A stretch of 64,000 bases of DNA from Brachypodius melanocephalos (Eukaryota > Chordata > Aves > Passeriformes > Pycnonotidae). Made by a program: the position numbers and the translations under genes. Of this stretch, positions 1 to 10,422 are shown one piece after another; the first letter of the stretch is position 1, and each line of letters begins with the position of its first letter. Under the pieces are notes generated by a model that searched no databases, had not been told where the DNA came from, and saw only the letters and a list, made by a program, of their open reading frames with translations. The stretch lies in the NCBI GenBank assembly GCA_013398615.1, contig VZSR01003807.1, positions 37,435,792 to 37,499,791 on the forward strand. The letters run 5' to 3'.

Positions 1-873
1 CCAAGATGTCTGGTGGCACTCAACATGCTGGAGAGGTGGGATGCCACCCAGAGGGACCCTGACAGGACATAGACATGGGCTATGCAAACCTCATGGAGTT
101 CAAGAAAAGTTCTACACCTGGGTCAGGGCAATCCCTGACACACTGACGGGCTGGGCAGAGAAGTGACTGGGAGCAGCCTGCAGAGAAAGACTTGGGGGTG
201 ATAGTTGAAGAAAGACAACATGAGCCAGCAGTGCAGGCTCACAGCCCAGAAAGCCAGATGGAATCCTAGGCTGCATCAAAAGGAGCATGGCCAACAGGTC
301 AAAGGAGGGGATTCTTCTCCTTTATTCTGCTCTTGTGGGACCCCATCCACAGTACTACACCCAATTCTGGGTTTCCAACATAAGAAGGACAGGGAATTGT
401 TAGAGCAAGTTCAGAGTAGGGCGATGAAGTTGACAAGAGGACTGGAGCACCTTCCCTATGAACATAGGCTGAGACAGTTGGGACTGTTCAGCCTGGAGAA
501 GAGAAGGTTGTGTGGAAACCTCGTAACAACCTTCCAGTACCTGAAGGGGCCTACAAGGAATCCAGAGAGAGACTCATCACCAGGAGCTGTAGTGACAGCA
601 CAAGGAGTAGTATGTACAATCTGAAAGAGTGGAAGTTTAGGTTAAACATTAGGAAGAAATTCTTTACTGTGAAGGTAATGAGACACTGGAACAGGCTGCC
701 CAGGAAAGCTGTGGACCTGGCAGCCTCAAACCTGGCAGTGTTCAAAGCCAGGTTGAATAAGGCCTTGAGCAACCTGGTCTAGTAGCAGGTGTGCCTGTCC
801 ATGGCAAGGGAGATTAGGACTACATCATCTTTAAGTTTCATTACAACCTCTTAACATTCTATGATTCTATGAA
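1..873 (+). mobile_element. CR1 LINE fragment, 3' end
   Basis: This is a 5'-truncated non-LTR retrotransposon tail. Recognisable CR1 landmarks in order are the segment GACAGTTGGGACTGTTCAGC near 472, AACCTTCCAGTACCTGAAGG near 528, the AGGAAGAAATTCTTTACTGT block near 650, GAGACACTGGAACAGGCTGC near 679, and GCAACCTGGTCTAGTAG near 768. The end is the diagnostic short 3' repeat CTATGATTCTATGA at about 859-872. Open frames at 205-624 and 510-782 are remnants or chance frames inside the repeat, not genes. The copy may extend beyond the left window edge. It lies in ZNF292 intron 1 in the antisense orientation to that gene. Confidence 0.9.
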
Positions 874-3861
874 TCACAAGACTGAGGAACTCCTTATTCA
901 TGACTTGATTTAATGCCTGATCACTGAATGTACTTTACCAATTCACCGAAACAGTATTTGGTCTGTTAGATACACAAATACCAAACAGGATTTGTCTATT
1001 CAACAGAACCCACTCTCTTCATCATTCTGAAAAACAGAAGAGGAATCCTTCCAAATTCTGCATTTTTTTAAATATACAAGACACTGAGAATGCTACACCA
1101 ACTCAAATAAAAACCGCTCTATTCATCCCAAAAGACAATAGAGGGTTACAAATAAAGACTGGTCTTTATCCTAAAGAATTTTAACCCAGGTAGTTAAGGC
1201 TCTCAAAGCAACAAATGCACCTCTCCAGCAGTCAGGAGAGAATGAACATCAGGAGTCAGTGTTTGAAGATGCATAGAGCTTTGGCAGTTGTCCATGTTAC
1301 ATGGGTTCCTGTAAGAACAAAGAACTGTATCTCTCATTTACAGTGAGCAACAATCAAGTGAGAGTGACATTAGTTAGCACAGGACTTTCCTATTTCTTTG
1401 ATGAATATTTAATTTACTTTACCTTCACACAGGAAATCATAAAACTAGAAATACTGTATACCAGAAGACTGTACAACAGGTACAGAAGAGAAGATGGAAA
1501 AGACATTTAATCAAAATACTTTTACCACAAACAGGCACACATTTTTGCAAGTTTAGTCCAATTTCCTGGATCAGGTCTACTTTCAGAGAATAATTTTATA
1601 AAGCTCCACGGCCTTTTTGACATTACATATATGTTCTTTCTGAAGTCTTTGTTCTGTCAAGTACTAGGTGTTATTAGATTAACTCTTCACAAATGAAAGC
1701 AGTGTAATTCTTAGAGATGAAAGACCTGAGAAATAGCACCATGGAGTTGTCTTTAACACATATTTGGAAAGATAAACAGAAAAAAATTTCATACCTCAAA
1801 AAAAAAGACTTATATATTTTCTAAAACATGACACATTAAGCTATTAACCAATGCAAAGGCGCAGACTTAATAAAATGGGAAATGCTATCTCAAAAGACAG
1901 TTTCAAGCCATACTGTTTACCTGTTATTTAAACTAAAATTTGCAAATTATTATACATCATCATTGTAAAGAGGGTGGTGGCCTAAGAACCTCATGCTAGT
2001 TTCCTTCGTGGAAACTGTACAAATAAACACACTGTATTATAATCGCACAAGGACATGCATGGAGGCCTTTTAAAAATTAAAGGCCAATTAAAAAATTTTG
2101 ACAGGTATAAATCAATTGAAGATTGAAGATATGTTGCCTAAATATGTGGATTTTAAATAGTTTCTTTGCCTTGTATGTCAGTTTAGGTAATGTACCACAC
2201 AGAAGAAACAGTATGCTGATGTCTCATAACTGTTGCAGTTTGATCCCTAACTTAAAGAAGTTTTAAGCAGAAACAACGTACAACATATAGTACATCTGCA
2301 ATAAGCCTAGAGTACAAGAAAATTACATTTAAATGGCAGAATAAATGGAAAAGGCCACATGAAACTCCCTAATTCTTATGCATGATGGAAGACAAGATCC
2401 CTCAGAAGAGCACCTTTTTGTTTCACTTTCTTCCCTCAAGACCTGTGGTTTATGAAGCATTCATTTTCTATCAAAATAATAATTTTTAAAAATCTAAAAT
2501 ATATTAAAAATGGACTGAACATTTCAATAGATACTTAATATCATTTCTATGAAAGCAAGACATACAATGTAGACATTTTGATAGAAAGAGATGCCCTATT
2601 GGATGTTAATACTAACATACATACACTTCTCATAGAGCCCTGCACAATGCCTTCTACAGTCAATATTCCATGTTTTTTAAACAGTGAATCTTCAGTAACT
2701 GCAGTTTTAGAAAGCAGCCTGGACTTTATTGATATACATTGTTCAAAAGTGGGGAATAAAGTCTGGATTTTGGGAAAAGGTAAAGGCAGGAATATATGTG
2801 TCAGTACAGAAAGTTAAACCAGCACAGACGTGCAGCTGCTGCTTACAGCCAACTACTACAAGTAAACTGGAATCTATAGGGAGGTCTTCAGAGGTTTTTT
2901 CAAAGGAATGAAGGACTGTGTAAAGCAGAACACCTCTCAGTCTTTGAATGGGCAACAAGAATCAAGGCTATTATGCAGAACTGTATCCATATGTCATAAT
3001 CTGTGAGTATTAACCTTTCACTTGAAGTGTTTCTTAGAGAAATGGTGGTTTGCTGATAGAAGGGGTTTTCTCCATAACTTCAGTAAAAGCATCAAGCAAC
3101 TTAACTCAGCAAAACATGCGCATCAGGGTAACCATGAAACTAAGTATCTATTTGCTGAACTTACGGAAAGGTGAGCTTTTTGTCATCATGCTGAATTTTT
3201 AATAATTTTTATCCCTCCATCTAATTTTTGTCATCTTCTTAACTACCTTAATTTGTTACTCTTCAGAGAACTATTGCTCTTCTCTTGAATATTTGTACTC
3301 AGAAGGAGAAATGTTTTAACTTAAATTCTGAGTCTTATATAGACTGTCACCTTCTTACCAAATTCTTACCAGATTGTTACATTCCCTGCAAGTAAGAACT
3401 TCAAAAATCCCATACATTCCAAAGATACAGCAACATAGCAAAAAGGAAACAGGGAAATAGGAAAAATTTAACATCAAGAACTACAAAAAGTGTTCTCAAA
3501 AGTAAGAAGTAGAAAACTGAAAATAGCATTGAAAATATAAGAGGCGCTTCCAAGAGAAAGAGAATATGCTACTTTTCATTATCTACATGGGATACAATAA
3601 ATCACAATAGTCCTAAGCTATAACAAGGTATTAAGTTATACTGCAAGGGCACGTGGAAGAAATTACTGAAGGCAAAGAACACTGAACTGAAACGTATTAC
3701 GCACGAATTTTTTAAAAATTGCTTTTAATGGACAGTTTTGAGAACAGATTAAACAAACATTTGTAGCTATGGTTTACCAATAATTAATGCTGCTTTGGAA
3801 TCATGATCTATCAGCAGGGGTGCTTTGTTCTAAATATTATTACACACATGTAGTTTAGCTT

Positions 3862-3886
3862 TATATATATATATATATATATATAT
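3862..3886. repeat. (AT)n microsatellite
   Basis: An uninterrupted alternating TA/AT tract of about 25 bases within ZNF292 intron 1, flanked by TAGTTTAGCT and CAGGGGGTTTT. Confidence 0.95.
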
Positions 3887-5992
3887 CAGGGGGTTTTGCT
3901 TCTATCCACCTCCCCAGTCAAAGACATAATGTGACTGTTTGACATGGCAGGTCTCACAGTGATGAAGTAGCACAAAAATGCCTGAGGCAGCTCAAAGTCT
4001 GCATGACTTGACACAGAGGTGACAGGTGTTTCTCTTCATGCACTTGGGAATCAGTGTGGTGTACTATATTTTAACAGATTCCTTGTGACTTTTGGCAGCT
4101 GTACATCTCTCCCTGAATAGCAGAACATCTGGAGGTCACAGGTATGAAAGTAAAATTAGAAGTATTAGAAGTTATTGTGGGAATCTTGCACTCATGGTGC
4201 AGAAAAAAATATGAACTGTGAGACCAGAGGCAACACAGAATGGTAGAGGCAAAGGTGTAAAGACAGAAACATCATAACAGAAATTTTTAAGTGTTACCTC
4301 AGTGTAAAAATCACCCACTGGACTCAACAGAAAACACTACTTAAAGAAATAGAATTTATGAAATTCATGCATATCCAAAAGAAGAGACACAGACTTGATT
4401 AGACAGGGCATAATTGAACTGAAAGCTCATGAAATATCCCCTTACCAACAATTACGTTCCACCAGTTTGTGCCTGTATTATGTAAACATCACTGTTAGCT
4501 GTTGAGCCAAACAAAATCTAAGGTGACATCTACCCGTCCACTCAGTGAAGAGTTTGATGAAAGTTGTCTGGAGAAATCATTGATATTAAAAAAGAGGAAA
4601 TGTCTTCATATTTATATTAAAAAGGCACCTGACATTTTGCTGGTGATATTTCTCAATCTTATGGTCACATCACAACTGCAGGTGTTCAATGAAACAGCAA
4701 AAAAAAAAAAAATCCTTCAAAGGCTGTTGAGGTCTTTATACACAGAATTACTCTTGGCAAGGGATCATACTCTAACTCCTACGAGAAAAAATAAAGCAGC
4801 CTACTGAAACACTTCCTTGTCATTAGATTAAGACAGGCTGTGGGTTTGGATAAATCCAAAATATGTAAGTAAAAGGTTTAAGAAAGTCTTTATTTCAAAT
4901 TTAATGGATAGAACTGAAGATTATTTCTGTCATCTCAGATTCGAAGAGGGAATTGAGAATACAGAAACTAAAAGTGAGGAAGACAACAGCTGAGGAAGGT
5001 GACAGCACCAGTAAGTTGTCAAGTCTGTGAAGTATAAAAATTGAATGCCAATTATGGTAAGATTAACAGGAGAATTTATAAGAGAAGATGTAAGACTAAG
5101 CTCCAATAGGAACAAATAACTTGCAAAAACTTGTACTATACAGTGATTACAAATATGTAATAATAGTAATAAAAAGGTTTTTATGCAGAGACATAAAAAG
5201 CAAGTCTGCTTTTAGGAGGGACATTTTAAATTATATATCCCTGAATATTACCAATATCTACTCTAGCACGACAGCACATCTCCAAAAAACAGGGTAGGAC
5301 CTTAAGGTCCAATACTTCACTAGAACCTCAACACACAGTAAAAACCAGCTTAAAACAGCAGGAACAAACTATGCAGCCAGAGCATAGATAGTAACATTTT
5401 TTCATTAAAAGAAGTTTTGGGTTGTCTTTTGAAATGCCCAAAAATTTTCATTACCCCCCTCCATCCCACTTTTCTATCACCATTACACCTTTTCTTCTAG
5501 TGTTAAGAAGATTCTAAGTTACTACCACATAAACTGCCAACATTAGAAGGATATTAATGTATCTACTAACAACTAAGCACACTTTTAAAACATTTTAACA
5601 CATGACCTTTCTCATAACAGGCAGACATGACAAGACAGAGAAGAAATGAACCAAAATGCAGACAAAGTTATTGAGGAAAGGCCACACAACCATCCAAATA
5701 GTATCTTATGCTTATAATATAGACCACTTTATGCTGACAAATTGTACATTAGTACAACAAACCTAACCACCTTACAGTTATGGAGAATTTGTACCGCAAA
5801 GTACAGCAGAAGAGAAAAAAACAGCCCTTGGAAGCAGATTCAGGATAGAGACGAAGTGTCAAAAAAACAAAGGAGGGAAGACTCAAACCACGTCAGCTAT
5901 AGAAAAGGTCAGAAGAGGGAGAAGCACCACAAAGATTTCACAACCTAGTGACAACAGAAAATTTGTTACCAGCCTGCATTTTTTTATTTATT

Positions 5993-6079
5993 AAAAAAAA
6001 CAAACAAACAAAACCCAAAAAACAAACAACAAACAACAACAACACCACCAAACAAAAACCAACAAACAAACAAAAAAAA
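5993..6079. repeat. A-rich (CAA/CAAA)n low-complexity tract
   Basis: A tract of 87 bases made almost only of A and C, with repeated AAAC, AAC and AACC words and A-runs at both ends. It could be an expanded poly(A) tail of an old retroposed sequence, but no such element is recognised on its flank. The minus-strand frames through it encode only phenylalanine/leucine/valine/cysteine-rich low-complexity peptides. Confidence 0.85.
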
Positions 6080-9000
6080 GCTCCAGTACACACTGTAATG
6101 ACAATTGGAAGGGAACACACAGCCCATAGTAAGGAGTTGTGATATACCCACCAGCAGCACATTCACCTAGCTCTCCAGCACAAAAACTCAAATGTACATT
6201 TTGGTCTTCTCCAACTGAATATAAACAACTGATCACCTTCAAGAGCCAAGTCTGAAAATAATCTAATCAGGCACCACGTGGTAACAAGAACAGCAATCTT
6301 CTTTGGACCACTTTGAATTCTTGCAAAATTTACACTTGCAGTTTTTAGTCACTACAGCTGAAGATACTTGTTTTGTCTGCCACAGTCTGCACTCAGAGTT
6401 TGTGAAAACATAATTGTTTGTCAAGGATTTGCTCATTATCAAATTGCAACAGAAGAGCACAAATCACAATTAAAAAATCATTTTACATATACCCATATGG
6501 ATGTGAATTCCACTTGATAACAATAAAATTAATGCTCTCTCTTGCATGCTGACAATGGAGAATAGAACCACAATCACACAGATCTGGTACAGGATTAAGA
6601 TCCAGTCTATAATCCCCTTAAAATTTAACAATAATTGCACCATTTCACAGAGCAATCAGCAGAAACACACGAAGATATTTATAGCTAATGAAATACTGCA
6701 TATAAAATACATCGAAGTAAACTTTATTCTAACAAGGGAAGAAAACAATTCTATAACATTTTCTGTCAAGGTACAAGGGTCTTGTTTTTCTGTGTTTTTA
6801 ACAGTTGTTCTACATTGCTGGGTTATAAACAGTAAAATATTTCAAACTGAGGTATTTCAAAATCAGATAAAGAACTTGGCTGTACAACTCTCACTGCGTT
6901 TAATAAGTACAGAATACTTAAATCCTTTATTTGCCTTTGAACCTAAGGATCTTTCCATGCTTTGCTGCACATTCTTTAGCTTCCATCCATCTGAAAATAA
7001 GCTTATTTCTTGAACACTGTTACCCACTTCAATAAAAAAAATAAAAGTTAATTTATGGCAACAAGCTAGGCGGTTGCTGGGCTCCAGAGTGACTACATGG
7101 CAAAACAAAATACGGATACCAGATCGTTCAAGATCTGTGCATGTGCTATTACATGCCTAGAAACTAAGCATAAAGAAAGAAAGAAAAAAAAACTAGGTTA
7201 AATTAAACTGAAATACTAAAATATTTATTCATTGCTGTGCTTCTAGACCTAAGACATAAATTATATATATTCAATTTTTATATATAATAAATAACAACTC
7301 TTAGTTTCATATATTTGACCAAATCCTTCTTTCACGCATATATTTTCAAAGACTTTATTCTAGAAAGCATGGCAGATACCTTTAAGCTGTTATTTGAGAT
7401 TTCTGAGATGGCTTCTATATTACACGGTTTTTCTACAACCTGTGTCATGCAATGCAAGCTAAGTAACTAAACCTACTTTCTGAATCATGAATACTATTTT
7501 GTGTTAGCCCGAATAAAGGATTAAAACTGCAGAAGAGGCTGGATAAGCATTCTGGCACCACAAGTACAGGTAAACATTTTAAAAAACGCCTGCTGAATCA
7601 GTACAAAAATACTTGCCTAACAACACTAAGACACTAAGGTTTATACCTCTGTTCAAAATTTGAAAAGCAGGATCTTTCAACATTGAGTGACATGTCTCAA
7701 CCCTCAGTGTTACACATTAGCCTTCTGCCCGCAAGAACTGATATGGCCGTACTATAAATCTTGGTATGGAGGGAACAGTAACTCATTTCAAAACAGCATG
7801 ATTTCTAAGTCAGTTTCTACACAACTGATTTGTTCAGTGATACTTGCTTTTAAAAGGTTCGTGATTAAGAAACCTGGTAAGCTTGGGCCTTACAACAGAC
7901 TTTTTTAGCAGTCATTACAGTAGTAAGATGAATATTCATACTTGTTAAACTCTAAATCAATCAATCAACTCTTGAAGCCACTCGCTAAGAACACATAACG
8001 ACAATTTCAGTGATGAATCTGCTTTAGACATCAGTAATCTACGCCGTACATGTCAAGGATTGTGTCTTCATTCCCACCTACCCAACACTACTTCAGTTCA
8101 ATGAACAGCTCATTCACAAATCGAGCCGAAGCCAGGAAAGGCAGATTTCCACCTCCCAGTGTATAAAGTTAAGAAAGTAGGCACAAAGATAAAACAGACC
8201 AAGAACACACTGATCTGAACCAACATAAACCAATCTCTCGGTGCTTAAACCAATGTTTCTGTGCATCGACATGTGCATTCTAACTAGGTACAATATGATA
8301 AATTTTGAGCAGAGAAAAACGAACCTGACATATAAAAACAACAAAATACAACTATGCTTAAAATATTTAGTAGCAAATCTTCCTGGTTAGAAGAAAGTAG
8401 AGCCCAGTTTAATCCAGAAGCGACAGATACCAAAGTAGCATCCTATAATGGCCACCAAGAATCAAATCTTTAAGAAACCAGATACAAAAGCATTAATAAA
8501 ACACATTTCAAGCTAATCATGTGAATTCACTCTTATCCATTCCACCTTTAACAATTTGCCTGACCGTCCATGAATGGGTGACAGTAATGCGTAAACAAAC
8601 ACTATCACTTGTATTAGCCAGACTATTAAACAAAGTAATGCTACAGTAGTAGTGCTTTCTGTGGCCTAAAATATTTGAGAACTTGTTTTATACATTGGGA
8701 TGCACCTAATGCTGTCCAAGAAAGGCTATATAAGAGAAACCAAGGCCATGTATAGACATAGACACGGATAAAATGGTCTGCTTTTTTAGCAGTCTGTGGA
8801 GCTAGTACCACAAAGTTTGTTTAGGAACGAATACTCAGCAGGGTCACCACCTCAGAAGAAACACCTGCAAACAAACCCTGCCTTAGGACCAGCCCAAGCT
8901 CCGGGAAGCGGGCCTTTTCCCGACGGCAGAATAATTACACACAATGGTGCTTCAAACAGTACCGGCTCGGGAGCCCTCTCCCGAGGTGGGATTGCGCTCC

Positions 9001-9631
9001 CTTGACAGAGCGAGAAAACGGGGAGCAGCACCACAGACCCGCCACCACCACCAGCGACTTTGTATATTCCAGCACCACCTTCACCCTCCTAGGATAGCAG
9101 AAACTCCACTATCCCTCCAGGGCACGATAGGAAAGCGCGAAGGGGAAGGAAAAGGACATAGAGCAGGAGCCCCGCGCCGAGGGATCCGGGACGGACTTCC
9201 AGCTTCTTCCCGGCCCCTCGGAGGAGCGGCGGACCCACACCTCCCGGACTGCCGCCTCCCTCCCTTCGCCCCCAGGGGAGGAGGGGTGTCGGACGGACGG
9301 GGGGGGCCCCGGTCCGCCACCGCCAGGAACAAAGGGCCCTTCGATAAGCCGAGCCGCAGAGCACAACAAAGGGGCCTGGAGGCCGCGAGAACCGGGGCGG
9401 GGGGAGGCGAAGCGGGGGATGGGGATTACGGGCCGGGCCGGAGCGGCAGCGGGGGCCACTCCGCCTCAGCGCACAACGAGCGACGGCGGCGGCCCGGCCC
9501 GATCCCGAGCACCGCGTCCCCGCTTCTCTCCTCCCGGGCCGGCCGCTGCACCGGGCCGCCGGCTGCGGGTTCCCCGCGGCGGGGGCGGCGCTGGTCCCGC
9601 CCGGCCCCCGCGCTCCGGGCCCGGCCAAGCT

Positions 9632-9651
9632 CACACACACACACACACACC
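9632..9651. repeat. (CA)10 microsatellite in ZNF292 intron 1
   Basis: Ten CA units within the CpG island, about 75 bases past the exon 1 splice donor on the minus strand. Read-through of the exon frame into the intron produces a VCVCV tail from this repeat, which marks that part as non-coding. Confidence 0.95.
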
Positions 9652-9726
9652 CCGCGGGGGAGGGGAAGGAGCGGGCGGAGGCAGGGCACGGAGGAAGGGA
9701 AGGGAAAAGGGAAGAGGCGGCCTGAC

Positions 9727-9888
9727 CTGGCAGAGCTGCTTGCAGTACTCGGTGGCCGCCTGCACGGCCGGCTCGCGGCTCTCCCGCAGCCCCGTCTCCA
9801 GCTCCAGCAGCCGCTCCCGCAGGCACCGCAGCTCCAGGAGGTCGCCGCCCGGGCCGCCGCTCTCCCGCTCGGCCTCCTCGTCCGCCAT
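9727..9888 (-). CDS. ZNF292: ZNF292 (zinc finger protein 292), coding exon 1
   Basis: This is the first coding exon of a large nuclear multi-zinc-finger transcription factor. The 54 codons begin MADEEAERESGGPGGDLLEL and end ATEYCKQLCQ, closely matching the human N-terminus as I recall it (MADEEAEQ... and AATDYCQQLCQ). It is 162 bases, so splicing is in phase 0. The donor is a clear CCAG/GTCAGG on the minus strand. The start is supported by the family match and by a good context (AAGATGG). The segment is leucine/glutamate-rich and probably helical (LRERLLELETGLRES); the zinc fingers lie in later exons outside the window. The rat orthologue (Zn-15) was described as a pituitary activator of the growth hormone gene with Pit-1, notable given the CGA neighbour. 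The gene runs off the left edge. Confidence 0.92.
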
Positions 9889-9979
9889 CTTCGCACCCCG
9901 CTCCGTCGCGTACGCAGCCCCCCCCGCCCCCCTTTCCTCCCTCCCTGCCTCCCTCGGCTCCCCCCGCTCCGCCTCGGGT

Positions 9980-10187
9980 CACGTGATTACACAATGCCAC
10001 GTTCCAGGGACGGGGGGTCACGTGCGGAGGAGATGGAGACGCGCGGGAGCGCGCGGCGCGCGCGCGCGCGCACCGCCCGCCGTCCCCCCGCGGCGCAAAG
10101 GACTGGGGCCGGGGAGGGGGCGGGGCTTCCGCGCCTCACGTGACGCGACGCCACGGGCGGCGGGGCGCTCCCCCGCGCGGCCACGTG
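9980..10187. promoter_or_regulatory. Cluster of four CACGTG E-boxes
   Basis: CACGTG occurs at 9980-9985, 10019-10024, 10137-10142 and 10182-10187. Flanks are GTCACGTGAT, GTCACGTGCG, CTCACGTGAC and CCACGTGACG, so at least three fit the extended TCACGTGA or CACGTGAC form favoured by USF, MITF/TFE and related bHLH-zip factors. All lie 92-299 bases upstream of the ZNF292 start codon on its minus strand, in the expected core promoter. Binding and function are inferred from the motif only. Confidence 0.75.
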
Positions 10188-10310
10188 ACGGGGCCCTCCT
10201 CCTCCCGCGCGGCGACGCCTTTTGGCGGCAAAACGGCTGCAAATGGCGGTAGCCTCGGGGGCGGTGAGGGCGGGCTGGGTCGGTCAGTTTTTGCCGCTAT
10301 CCCTCGAGTT

Positions 10311-10422
10311 CAGAATCACGGAATCAATTAGATCGGAAAAGACCTCTTAGATCATCGAGTCCCACCTATGAGCGAACACCATGACGTCAAGTAGACTGTG
10401 ACACTGAGGGTCACATCCGATC
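10311..10422 (-). mobile_element. CR1 LINE fragment, 3' tail
   Basis: The block begins with the inverted CR1 terminal repeat CAGAATCACGGAATCA and continues GGAAAAGACCTCTTAGATCATCGAGTCC, with ACACCATGACGTCAAGTAGAC further in, which is the complement of a CR1 3' untranslated end. It sits directly at the upstream border of the ZNF292 CpG island. The break where similarity ends, near 10422, is approximate. Confidence 0.82.

Larger units (their letters stand above)
874..8879 (-). other. ZNF292: ZNF292 intron 1 (non-coding, AT-rich)
   Basis: This stretch lies downstream of the ZNF292 exon 1 donor and, on the gene's minus strand, should be intron 1. I looked on the minus strand for sequence coding for the family's next residues (the TLLEYAEKWK region that follows exon 1 in human) and found none, so exon 2 is beyond the left edge. 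The stretch is AT-rich with frequent stops in all frames. The longest open frames, such as 6546-7013 and 4502-4807, have low-complexity composition without recognisable domains. Apart from the simple repeats listed separately I see no further feature. Confidence 0.6.
8880..10290. promoter_or_regulatory. ZNF292: CpG-island promoter of ZNF292
   Basis: The region switches abruptly from AT-rich DNA to very GC- and CpG-dense sequence, densest between about 9160 and 10270. It surrounds the ZNF292 first coding exon and is typical of a TATA-less housekeeping-type promoter. No TATA box is seen near the expected start region upstream of 9888 on the minus strand. Motifs include four CACGTG E-boxes (9980-10187), GC boxes such as GGGGGCGGGG near 10117, an E2F-like palindrome TTTTGGCGGCAAAA (10220-10233), and ATGGCGG YY1-type words at 9882-9891 (minus) and 10241-10249 (plus). 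Transcription of ZNF292 probably starts between about 9900 and 10260; the exact site cannot be read from sequence. Confidence 0.88.

Noticed and set aside
205..782. Open frames of 139 and 90 codons near the left edge
   Set aside because: They lie wholly inside a CR1 3' end and are explained by the repeat.
6546..7013. 155-codon frame in ZNF292 intron 1
   Set aside because: AT-rich composition (Ile/Asn/Phe/Ser) with no domain or transcript-like context.
874..8879. Search for ZNF292 exon 2
   Set aside because: No minus-strand sequence coding for the expected continuation after LCQ was found, so exon 2 must lie left of the window.
9089..10021. 310-codon minus-strand frame in the same island
   Set aside because: A frame different from the ZNF292 coding frame, low-complexity Gly/Arg/Ala composition, crosses the (CA)n repeat.
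8944..10143. 399-codon plus-strand frame through the CpG island
   Set aside because: Rich in Arg/Pro/Gly/Ala as expected from GC-rich DNA and overlaps the well-supported ZNF292 exon 1 on the other strand; no domain.
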